Source of the DNA: Parasitella parasitica
Taxonomy: Eukaryota; Mucoromycota; Mucoromycetes; Mucorales; Mucoraceae
DNA: 36,045 nucleotides
Reading direction: 5' to 3'
Assembly: GCA_025201805.1 (NCBI GenBank)
Contig: MU619330.1
Coordinates: 1 to 36,045, forward strand
A program made the position numbers and the translations under genes. The notes beneath the pieces were generated by a model that was not told the DNA's origin, searched no databases, and worked only from the letters and a program-made list of their open reading frames with translations. Positions 21,422-31,703 of the stretch are shown piece after piece (the stretch's first letter is position 1; every line of letters starts with the position of its first letter).

Positions 21422-23286
21422 TTAGGGATCATGGTCAAGGAAATCCAGGTCATCGATGTCTTCGCTTTTTGCTGGCTGTCCTGATGTTTTGCCAGCAATG
21501 CTGGATACTTCAATGACGCCGTTGCCTCTTTCGAATTCATAGACCATGACAAGCAAAGGATCCATTTTGCTTTCAACATCTTCAAAGGACTATAGTGTAC
21601 GTTAGCTTTCAGCATTATCAGACATGCGTGCATTACGTACCTGAACAATGCACAGATTATTAATAGCAATGTCTACTTCGTCCCAAGACTTCAGAGATCG
21701 GATGCCCTTCATGAAGGCGTCGAAAAACTGATTCACAAAGACAAAGCTATACATGTATTTTCCTTCATTGACCCAGAGCGCTTGCTGCACCTCTTTTGAT
21801 TCCAGGACAACGTTGCCAAACGAATAGATGGTGGTAGTGCATTCGATCGTGCGACGAGCCTTGGTCTCGAAAAACGACGTGTTGTTGAAGGCAAAGTCTG
21901 CAATGGAGAGGCTCAGGTCCAGCTTAGTTTTGGCAACGAGGGTGTTGAGAGAGGCTAATGTTGAAATCAGCGGGCATTTGTCAGCAGAGATGGCAGTGTC
22001 TTTGGAGACAGAGGCAATGTTAGCAGCATGACAGTGAGGGAGCTGAGACAGATTGTGGGACAATGGACGGCACGAGGGATCATAGGGGAGGGTGTACTCC
22101 AAATACAAGCACAGGTAATTGGGCCACAAGGGATACTGCTCTTGCATACCGTCGCTCAATGACTTTCTTTTCAGGCTGTCGGTTGTGATCTCTGAAGAGA
22201 TTGATTTATCTTTGAGCATGTCTAAGCTATGGATCAGCAGCTCTTGTTCTGCCGATGTGATGGCCAGTTGCTGGTCTTCTTCCAGCAAAGGCGTGGCAAG
22301 AAAGTCTGTGTTGGCGGCGGCTGTGGAACCAAAGAACGGATCTGCCATTAGGTTTAAATCAAGGGGATTCATACTGACTGGGCTGGGGAATAGAGTTTGT
22401 TGCATAGGATCATACATGTCTTTGAATTGGAGCATCGAGAGAACTTGTTGCTGTTGCTGCTGGTCGTTGTACATGATGTCAAATACATAGTCGGTTGGTG
22501 AGGGCGATGAGTTGATGGAGGAGTCATCAGAAGACAGCGAATCAACGGATTGGTAGGTTTTCATCTTGACGCCCATGTGGTGTGGATGACGATGATAATG
22601 TTTTGGCATATGCATAGCACGGTTGTAGTGAGAAGAACGAACTTTAGGTTTGGTGGTTGGAATGTTGGTTCCGTCGTCATTATCAGCAGAGTCTGTCAAT
22701 AAGCGCATGACTAGATGTAATAGATATAAATATGCACATGTTAATTAACCGTATACGATTTTTTTTTTTTTTTTTTTTTAGAAAATAAAACTTACAGTGA
22801 GAGTCCCCTTTGCGAGTATTTTTTAATACTTGAATATGAGACGATACTTGCTTTCTTGTACGAACTTTGCAGGTTTTGCGATAGATAAAGTCAGAGATCA
22901 ATTCATTGCGGCCGCAGGGTTTGCCGTTGACGAGTATTTTTCGTCTACCCAACTTGGGGATGGATTCCAATGCTATGTATAAAAAAAAAAAAAAAAAAAA
23001 GGGGGAGAGGGAGGATTTAGTCTTTGGTAAGAAATGTAACCGATAAAGCAAGTGTATATGTACCTTCAATAAATGCGGACTCGACATCAGGTGGCCAAAC
23101 TTGCTCTTCTTTGTCTTTGCTGTTGTTATTTGACATGTCATTGACATTTAATCCGACCATCAAATCACTGTTTGTGCTCATCATTGAATCTTTTCTTAAT
23201 GGTTGGTGATGAAAATGTCTGGCTCTCTTGTCTTTATGCTGATTGCTGTTGTTGAAGAAAAAGTCTTGAGGGCAGGAGGCGAGCAT
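21422..23286 (-). CDS. TEA/ATTS-domain transcription factor (TEAD / AbaA / Tec1 family)
   Basis: Four minus-strand exons (23286-23064, 22972-22796, 22710-21641, 21589-21422) keep phase and give about 545 residues. The DNA-binding TEA domain (about 60-135) is split by intron 1: [12 protein letters not shown], then [27 protein letters not shown] and the recognition helix [14 protein letters not shown], all family hallmarks. A Ser, Gln and His-rich linker follows. Residues about 326-535 resemble the YAP-binding domain of animal TEADs: [36 protein letters not shown] and LLVMVYEFE line up with the corresponding strands. In ascomycetes the family (AbaA, Tec1) controls sporulation and filamentous growth. 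An in-frame upstream ATG at 23343 exists, but the intervening sequence is pyrimidine-rich and more like a leader, so the ATG at 23286 is preferred. The final exon ends in an acidic tail ([10 protein letters not shown]). Confidence 0.93.
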
Positions 23287-24313
23287 AATGTAATTATAGT
23301 TTAAAGAAATAAAAAAGATAGAAAGGGAAAGAGAGATGTGCAAAGAACAAAAAATAAACTGCTTCTTTTTATATTATAGAAATGAACGAATACCATGTAG
23401 AATGAAACGCTCGTTTTTTTTTAATGTATTATTATTTACATTAGTTTTTTTTTTAATTAAAATCATAATCATAACAACCTGGATTATTTATCTCACTTTC
23501 TTTTCTGCATCGGTATCATATTATTTATGATATGTGGATACAAGCCAATATCAAGTCTGTAATGTATGTATATCCAGAAATAGAGGCGAAACCAAAAAAA
23601 AATCAGTATTACACAAAATGGCATGATACACACGTCCCTTTTTTTCGAATCAAAATGATATGACATTCATTTCTAAATGTTGTTTGTGTGTATGTGTTTA
23701 TGTGTGGAATGAAATCTATATGTATAAATACGGTAGACATGGCTCTCGATCATACATTTAAACGGATAAAAACCCTTTTTCTAAATTAAGCATTATTAAA
23801 CCCTTTTTTATATAGAGAGCCTTTTTTTTTTTTTTAATTAACCAGCCAAATGATATTCTACGACCTATATACAATAAATTCAGGGGATGTAAAATGAGTA
23901 CCATACTATCGATTAAATTCAATTTACGTTTGATGAATTTGACATGGATCACAGGTTCAGGGTTAAAAATTAGACATGAAGAAAAAAAAAAAAAAAAAAA
24001 GTGGCGGGTAAGATGGTCGTGCTACATTTTGCATTGTATGCATGAAATGTCTTGAGTAAATATTTATGTCCGTTAGTCCTATATGCTTTCTTTTTTTTCT
24101 CAAGTTGCTATATCCGTAATTCAATAATTTCTATAATAATGGTAATAATAATAATAGTGTAGAATAATATATTTATATATATGCATATCTTCAAAAAGAA
24201 AATACATTCAAGAAAAAAAAAGAAAAAAAAAAAAAAGGGTATAACAAGTGAAATCAATCAACATTTCTCCAAAAAGGACAAATGATTTGTTTGTGTATAC
24301 ATGTACTTTGAAA
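23287..24313. other. Intergenic between TEAD (5' side) and CLASP (3' side)
   Basis: Both flanking genes are on the minus strand. The stretch holds the TEAD promoter, the CLASP 3' untranslated region and several A or T runs (23822-23836, 23981-24000, 24212-24236). No supported gene; open frames here are short and of low complexity. Confidence 0.5.
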
Positions 24314-25233
24314 TCAAAACTGACCGCTGCTACTGGCGTTGTTGTCTCTGCGAAGGTTCATTTTCTTCTTTTGTGATTTTGCAACATAATATTTCAGCAG
24401 ATTAAGTTGGTCCTCTCTAAAATCGGCCAAAAATAGATATATATCATCTCCAATAACTTCATGAAATGCGACAATTGCATCAATGCACGATTTTCTTATG
24501 TTGATGAGCGAGTGGTTGACGGCCTGTGTAATTGTATTAGACTATATATGTAGAGAAGCTCTTGTCCAAGTAGTATACCTTGAAGATTGCATTTACACCC
24601 CCTCGCTTAGTGAGCCACTCGTCAATGTAAAAGGTTTCGTTTATTTCCTTGACCCATTTTGCAACATACGTAAAAGCAGAGCCGACAGGGTGGTATCGAA
24701 CATCGGTCCATTCTTCGTTGCAAGGCAATATTAATAGTCGATAAATAATAAATGCCATTAGCATTTCGAAAGCCGTGGGAGGGTTTAGCGTCCCAAGAAC
24801 TGCATCCAGTGCATCTTCTGCAGCGACGCAAATCTAAACCGAGATGGGGTAAATAAACAAGACATTATCATCACAAAAAAATAAATAAATAAACAAATAA
24901 AAGCACTTACAGTGGGATTGTCGTTGCATCGAATTTCCAGTAATTTCTCCATCAATTGAGACTCTAAGCTCCTGCCTTGGTCATCCAACTTTCGCTCATA
25001 ATAACGGAACAAGCCAGTTTGAGTTACTGCCAGTTGTCGAATGCATTCTAGTGCCACTGTGTTGTTGTTCAGATGAGGAATAATCGCCTGAACCACTTCT
25101 ACAAAATTCCCAGCATCGCCTTGTGCTCCAGCCCATGTTTCGCTCCCACTTTCTTCTATGCCTCCTTGATCCCATCTGCGTCGAATGGGAACTTCTTTGA
25201 ATAGGCGAGTTAATTTACGAAATGTATCTGCAT

Positions 25234-25273
<40 letters not shown>

Positions 25274-28200
25274 TGCTGGCGAATTTAATTTATCTATTAA
25301 AGTATACAATAAAACTGTTTTATCTTTGAGGTTTCTTCCGCTTGAAGCACTTTGGTTGCCAAGGGAACTTGTGGTGGTGGATGGAGACGACCTGACGATG
25401 TTGGTTCGAACATTGGATCTGAACACAGGGCTAGGAAAGTTTACCTTTTCAGGGGCGAAGAATGGTACATGGCGAGGTAAAGGATACTTTTCTAAATTTG
25501 GCTCAGAAGGCAATAATAATTGGGTCGGTTGCGCGGGTGCTGCCGCTGCTGCTGTCGTTGTAGATGTTGATGTTGCTGTAGGTGGTGTAGCTTTTTCAGA
25601 ATGAGTTACTGGATTAGGCACATCGAAAGGAGGTAAGTGAGGAGATGTTGATGCAACTTGCTTTGTTGTTGATGTTGATGTACTAGCGGCCGTGCGAACA
25701 TCTAATATTGATGCAGCAGTGCTTCCAGGAGCTCTATCGTCGTTCTTATACTATAAAACACAAGGAATTAGGGCCACACACAACACTGCTATCCATGTTT
25801 CTGTCCTACCAAATTATGAGTGCCCTGCTTGGAGTTGAAAAAGTCTGGGATTGGTATCTGATCCTCCTCTTCTTCCTTTTGCAATCGCGCAGTGATGGAA
25901 GATGACGATACGGGCGGTAAGGGCATTAAAGGTATATCGTGGTCTAGGATATCATTTCTCTCTTGAATTGTGAGTTTATCCACAAGAGGAGTGTGGATGG
26001 TAGGTTGCTGAGATGTGTTGTTCTTGTTGGTAGAAGGCGCAGGAGGAGGAGGTGGGTCTTGATATAACACTTCATCAATAGCCAAGGGTGGCTCACAGGG
26101 TGGCATTAAAATGGTTGTTTTTGCAAATTCCATCACAGCAGGTTCTTTTTGACGTTGTATGATCTTATCCACATTCATAAAAGATGTTTGTTTTACCTGC
26201 TGCTCTCTCTCCTGTTGTAGCTGCTGCTCTCTCTGTAGCTGCTGCTCTTGCTGTAGCTGCTGCTCTCGTTGTAACTGCCGCTCTCTCTGTAGCCGCTGCT
26301 CTTCATGTAGCCGCTGCTCTTCATGTAGCCGCTGCTCTTCATGTAGCCGCTGCTCTTCATGTAGCCGCTGCTTTTGCTGTAGCTGCTGTTCTTGCTGTAG
26401 CTGCTGCTCTTGCTGTAGCTGCTGCTCTTGTTGTAACTGCTGCTCTTGTTGTAACTGCTGCTCTTTTTGTAGCCTCTGCTCTTCTTGTAGCCGCTGCTCC
26501 TGTTGTAGTTGCTGTTGCTCCTGTTCCAACTGCTGCTGTGAAACAACAGAAAGAGGCGGTTCTATCCTGATATGAATGCCCAACACTCTACAAATTTTAT
26601 TGACAGAATAATCGTCATATGTAGTTGCCACCATTTCAAACAATCTCTGATTCAGCAACCGAATGTGTTTCATAAATGTCACCAAAGGAGCGTGCCACAT
26701 GGTGCCTGAGGTGGATGTAGTGATTAAAGGCAGAAGGATAGCCAGACATTGACGTATATTGTCGTCAGACTCGAACCATTCTGCTGTGGTTGAGGTGCCA
26801 TTGTAATCGTTGCTATTGCTGACAAGACCAAGATACTCGGTAGGTACGCCCTCATACGACCTGGCTGTAATGTCCACATCCTCATTCAGTCCTATCAAAG
26901 GTGTCACCAGTTCGTCCATCCACTCCAGGAACTGTTTGGTGAGCTTTCTTCGATTAGCAGGTAAGCGTGTAATGTCTTTTTTGTTCGTAACGGCAAAGCT
27001 AGAGGCACTACCACCACTACCATTGCCAGCGCCCGCAAAATTTCCGTATTGTATCAGGCTATTGAACAGCGTATCCACCAATGCGGGATGTTGCGACTGC
27101 AGGAAAAGTTTGGCCCTCACGAGGCCCATTTGGGCCAGCTGCTGCTTTGCAAGATCGTTTTCGGACTTACCGTCGGCATTTGCTTCTAGTATGAGCTTGG
27201 GGATGTACTCTTCGAATGTCAATAGTCGAAACATGACACAGGTAACTGCATCCCACGTAAACAGAGCCTCAGGATAGTGATCATCCCACAGTTTGATTAT
27301 GATGGCCTTGAGCTCTTGGCCGTTTTTAGGCGGGCTGTTGGGGACATCTAGCTGAATTTCTGCATTACCAAAGGGAGGAAACGAGCCCAGTTTCTTTGCA
27401 AGTAGCACAATGCCTTCAGATCGCTGAAACATGTCATCGCTTGTGATCAAATGCATGAAATTACTGGTGGGTTTTCGTTTAATCAAACTGACAGCCGACT
27501 TTTTTCGATTGAGGGTGGGCACCCGCGTTTTGTGCGCTGGTTGTGGATGAGCGTCTTGCTGCTGTTGCTGCATCTGAGAAGAAATGGAAGCGGGCGGTGG
27601 TGGCGTTGACCTCAGGTGAGGTGGTGACATGGCTCGGTTGTTAGGTGGCGATATCGATCGTTTCAAGGAGCCGTTGGATGCACTGGAGTTGGAGGGCGAC
27701 AAATCATGGTGGCGATGTCTGCCAGAGGAAATAGAGGCTTTAGGTGATACAACTGTTTTTGACTTTTCCAGCTGCTTCTGTGCTGCTGCAGGTAACTGCT
27801 TGAGAATACTAAAGGGAAAAAAAAAAAGTTAGTTAGAGTGCTGTTCGTGTGCTTATTTTTTCGCCTCAATACTTTTCGCCCCTCTCTCTCCAGTGCTCCC
27901 AGAATATCCAAAATGCTTCTCTACATGCTTCTTTGACGCCTGGACTGGGATCGTTGAGCCCCTTTACAATGATGTTTTCAAAATGGTCCGTGCTATGGGT
28001 ACGATCCATGGTCTGTCGAGTTCGATCATGGTGAGCATGTGTCTCGAGCAGCGTCTTGACGTAGCTGATGGCGTACAGTCTAACCTGGGTGTTCTTTTCG
28101 CCGATGGAGAGATTCAACATGTTCATGATCTTGGGGTAGAAGAGGGTGTGTTTCAGGAACGTTTTGGTTGCTTCCAATGACGCAGTAGCGACCATTTTTT

Positions 28201-28709
28201 TGGTTAAGCTGGAGCATCGCATCATACACAATAATATCTGATCTGTTGTATAGGTATCTAAATGCTTGCCAATGTAAACACCAATGTCTACAATCAGACA
28301 GAGCGCCTTTACTGCCAGTTGAGTGCGAAGACTTTCCACCTATATGTTCCATGTACGTGAATAACATGTACAGAGTTTTCTGAGGCTACAGAATACTCAC
28401 GGCTTTCACAATGCCATCTACCATCTGCTTCATACAGGGTAACAGCACCTCAAGGTACGGTGGCTCTGTTGCGTTTCCCCGAAGAATGCCTCTCAAACGT
28501 GATACTGATTTCTCTCGTTCTTCCCAATTGAACTCTGTCTCTTTGTCATGGTATGCCTTCATCATTTGGCTAAACTCTCCTTCGAGTTCCTTTGCACTCC
28601 ATATCTTTTGTAAACATTAATAAGATTTGGTACCTGAAAAGTTTTTCTCTTGTTTTTTTCATACCTGTACAGGATCTATATCTGCTGATTCGTCTTTTGC
28701 ATTTGTCAT
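24314..28709 (-). CDS. STU1: CLASP-family microtubule-associated protein
   Basis: Seven exons join in phase (28709-28665, 28604-28401, 28339-27873, 27808-25810, 25750-24911, 24833-24579, 24523-24314), giving about 1339 residues. Residues about 20-250 are a CLASP_N/TOG array: KETEFNWEEREKSVSRLRG, VDGIVKAVESLRTQLAVKA, and QVRLYAISYVKTLLE. CLASPs bind microtubule plus ends and promote rescue; the yeast relatives Stu1 and Cls1/Peg1 act on spindle and interphase microtubules. A Ser/Pro-rich basic linker (SLKRSISPPNNRAMSPPH) is a likely microtubule-binding and phosphorylation region. A further helical TOG-like block follows (about 425-600), then a Gln/Glu/Arg/Leu repeat tract (about 660-777), a Thr-rich segment, and a C-terminal helical domain (HSLINIRKSCIDAIVAFHE, DQLNLLKYYVAKS) typical of CLASP C-termini. 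The start at 28709 gives the short N-terminus MTNAKDESADIDPVQ. The symbol is by family, not by proven orthology. Confidence 0.9.
26195..26545 (-). repeat. Tandem 18-base repeat coding a Gln/Glu/Leu/Arg tract in CLASP
   Basis: About twenty imperfect units of the type CAGCAGCTACAGCAAGAG (minus strand) code Q-Q-L-Q-Q-E and R-L-H-E-E-Q variants over about 117 residues. Five near-identical consecutive units with a Leu-His-Glu core (around 26300-26370) point to recent unit duplication. The tract should form a long charged helix. Confidence 0.92.
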
Positions 28710-29000
28710 TTGTAGACGATGTTAACCGCTAGAAAGTAACAGTAAAATAAAAATAAAAAATAAAAAGTAAAGAAGAGGGAAAGAGAGGGAGAGAGAGAGC
28801 GAGAAAGTGCCTAGTAGACATTTTTAATACCTCAATACACACACAACAAGCACACACACAAACGAGAAGCTTCACGTGATACAACGGAGATTATACAGTA
28901 GCCAAAACGTTTTACAATCATGGCAATGCCAAGGTGAACTTTTACTTGGTAAACGGTTTCTTTTTCTTCTTTTTTCTCAACGACTAAAAAGGCTCTAAAA
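28710..29000. promoter_or_regulatory. Shared divergent promoter of CLASP and VTI1
   Basis: Only 291 bases separate the two start codons. The stretch contains a GA-rich run (28770-28806), a CA-rich run (28838-28862) and a palindromic CACGTG E-box at 28873-28878, close to the middle. T/C-rich sequence (28957-28979) precedes the VTI1 ATG. CACGTG is the core site of fungal bHLH factors; use here is inference. Confidence 0.5.
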
Positions 29001-30016
29001 ATGGCATCTTCTGCTGGAGGTTCAGAGCTATTTTCTAGCTATGAACAGGATTTCACATCAATTACAGACTCTATCAAACGAAAGATAGAACAGCAAATCC
29101 CAAACCAAAAAGGAGGTAGGTTTAGCAGAGATAATGAAATATGTCATTGTGTTAAACAGCTTCAAAAGAGGAAAGAAAGGCGAGTATCCGTGCTGTTGAA
29201 AGAGAGATTGACGAAGCCGACGAAATTGTAAGTATGGGATGAACTGCATACAAGCATGCTGAATGTCTAATCTTTGGCTATTCCCCAAGCTTGGTCAAAT
29301 GGAAATGGAAATCTTGAATATTCCTACACCTTCCCGCACTCGTTTACAAGCCAAGTTGAGGCTTTACAAGTCTGAGGCAGAGAAGCTCAAGAGGGATTTG
29401 GTATGATTTCAACTGCAAAATCAATCAACGACTAATACAAATACACATCAACAGAGACGCACAACAGCTATTGTTCCAAAGAATTCAGATAGAGACGAGT
29501 TGCTCGGTGGGTACGGTAATGGAGACAATGAGGATGGCAATGGCTTTGATGCTTCTACCATGGACCAGCGCCAACGTTTATTGAGTGGAACTGAGAGACT
29601 GGGCCAATCTAGTCGTCGTTTGGAGGATAGTCATCGGTTGGCCCTGGAAACCGAAGGCATTGGCATCAATATTTTAAGCACATTGAAGGGACAGCGTGAA
29701 ACTATGGTCAGAGCAAGAGATACAGTAAGTTTTTTTTTTGTTTTTTTTGTTGTTGTTTTGTTTGCTTGCATTTTACTAAACAAATTGGTTGTAGCTTGCA
29801 GAGGCTGACTCTCATATCGATAAAGCAACCAAGACACTCAAAGGCATGGCACGCCGGTAAGTTTTCCTTTTTTTTTTTTCTTTTGTCAAGAAAATCAACA
29901 CGACAAGATGACTTACACTTTCCATAAGCATGGCTACCAACAAACTTATTACAGCTGCTATTATTTTGATTTTAATCGTTTTAATCGTGTTGGTTATTTG
30001 GAGCAAACTATTCTAA
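29001..30016 (+). CDS. VTI1: Vesicle Qb-SNARE Vti1
   Basis: Six exons (29001-29115, 29160-29227, 29290-29400, 29455-29724, 29795-29856, 29929-30016) join in phase to 237 residues, close to the usual length. The N-terminal helical bundle starts LFSSYEQDFTSITDSIKRKI and continues through EREIDEADEILGQMEMEI and RLYKSEAEKLKRDL. The SNARE motif (about 145-208) has ETEGIGINILSTLKGQRET, with the central-layer Gln at residue 178, followed by a single C-terminal membrane anchor (about 215-233: LITAAIILILIVLIVLVIW) and only four residues after it. Vti1 pairs with syntaxins for Golgi-to-endosome and vacuole fusion. A short acidic Gly/Asn-rich insertion (YGNGDNEDGNG) lies before the SNARE motif. The stop is 39 bases from the RAD51 stop on the other strand. 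Confidence 0.95.
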
Positions 30017-30045
30017 TATCTCTTGATTTATAGCTTTTTTTGAAA

Positions 30046-30051
30046 AATAAA
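30046..30051 (+). terminator. Polyadenylation signal AATAAA of VTI1
   Basis: AATAAA starts 30 bases after the VTI1 stop and five bases before the RAD51 coding end on the opposite strand, so cleavage of the VTI1 message would fall within RAD51 coding sequence. Confidence 0.5.
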
Positions 30052-30055
30052 ATCC

Positions 30056-31529
30056 TCAATCATCTTGAACATCTTTGATACCTTCCTCAGCAATCGCAAA
30101 CGTACACTCGCTTTCTGGTAAAGAAGGCGAGTCATAAACTTTACAAATGCGTGTTTCTCCTCTTCCCTTCTTAAAATGCAAGCGAGTGCAACATGCGTGT
30201 CCCATGATGTTCCCACCTGTAGGTTTCTTTGCATCCGACGTAAACATAGAGGCTGATCCGTCTACATTCGACAGCATTTGGTTTGTTACTACGACTGCTA
30301 CCCCAAATTCATCTGCAATACGTTGAAGGCTTCGCAAGAAACGTGCTAAATGCATCTGGCGCGCTGATAGCTCTCCACGGCCCAAGTAGTCTGTACGGTA
30401 CAATGAGATGATACTATCTACAATCACCAAAGCAAACCTTTTTACTGTTTAGTCCCAAGCCAGACGCATCGCTCGATTGACATATAAAGCAACCATACCT
30501 TGTTTCAGACATCATGGCGGCTGCTTGAACTAAAAGTGCGGTTTGATGGTCAGTGTTGTAGGCGCGAGCATAAGCGATATTATCCAAGCAGGTTTCTGCA
30601 TCCAAACCAAATCTATTCAAAAATTATGCGATAATGTTAAAATAGGACACTCTCGTTTTATATATATGGTAAATAATGTGAAAAAAAAAAAAAAAAAAAA
30701 AAAAACCTGGCTGCAATGGACAATATCCTATTTGTTCTAAATGTCCCCTCTGTATCAATGTAAAGACATTTGCCTTCAGCGCCACCTTGCTCCATTGAAA
30801 GCTACGTTTATTGCTTAATATTAGTAACCAAATTTGTTTTCAGCATGAATTATATCAATGCGATTTGAACGTATATAAAACCACAAAGTATTTGATATCC
30901 TGAACAATGAAACTATGTACCTGACATGAGACAGCAAGCGTATGGCAAAGTTGAGTTTTACCACATCTAAACTCTCCAAACAATTCAGTGATAGACCCAG
31001 TTTCTATGCCACCACCTAACAACGCATCAAAATCCTTGGATCCAGTGGTGATATAGATGAGTTCACTCCTTCGTTGTTGAACATCAAGTGCAGTAGTAAA
31101 GCCAATGTCAATTAGAGCGCTAACTAGAAGTCGAGCAAGTATATGTAAATGTAAAAGTAGAATACAATCATTGTATAGCAGTTGGTGAATACCCTCTTTC
31201 ATTATCTTGTCCACTTTGGCTTCTGATAATCCGTTGATGGCTAATAACGATTTTCTTGGAGAATAGGCCAAAGCATCAACTGTATAGAAGCCAGCAGCTT
31301 GAAGCTTTTTGATATCTACTTCTTGAATTCCATGATCCTTTTGATGTCGTCGTTAGCCCTTAAATCTTTTACTTGTAACACATGCTCATTGTACTCTTAA
31401 TGTGGTAACTAAAACCGCAGAAAAGCTTTCATTTTCTTGCTCTTGTTCTTTTACAATTTCATCCTCATTATTATCACCAAACACTGTCTGCTCTGTAGAC
31501 GATTGTTTGCCACTTCGAGTATTTGTCAT
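30056..31529 (-). CDS. RAD51: RAD51 recombinase
   Basis: Six exons (31529-31395, 31337-31193, 31123-30921, 30801-30707, 30612-30499, 30437-30056) keep phase and give 357 residues. After an acidic Glu-rich N-terminus come the helix-hairpin-helix ([29 protein letters not shown]) and the self-association motif GFTTA. Then follow [20 protein letters not shown], Walker A GEFRCGKT (143-150), [18 protein letters not shown], and Walker B with LVIVDS. The DNA-binding loops include [16 protein letters not shown], and [12 protein letters not shown] precedes [15 protein letters not shown]. Rad51 forms filaments on single-stranded DNA and drives strand exchange in homologous repair. [13 protein letters not shown] and the HTLAVSCQ ending fit Rad51 better than Dmc1, although the Cys in Walker A is Dmc1-like (Rad51 usually has Thr). 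The start at 31529 is the first ATG after a short A/T-rich leader. Confidence 0.94.
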
Positions 31530-31703
31530 TTTGAAATTGTTATCAAGTTTTTTGTTAAAAAGAGAAAAGAAAGATAGAAAGAGAGATTTTAATTCATATT
31601 AATATAATAAATTTCAAGTTATATAGTATATATGTGCCAACATATACGAAATGCATATATAGATTCAAGTTATTAGCAAGTTTTAGAAATGAAATCATGG
31701 TGT

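Noticed and set aside
25185-25604. 139-codon plus-strand frame with a Val run
   Set aside because: Antisense of a Thr-rich (ACA)n segment in CLASP exon 5, which splices in frame on the minus strand.
26159-26575. 138-codon Cys/Ser-rich and overlapping Ala/Val-rich plus-strand open frames
   Set aside because: They are antisense readings of the CLASP CAG/CTG-type repeat, whose composition keeps all frames open; the minus frame has domain and splice support.
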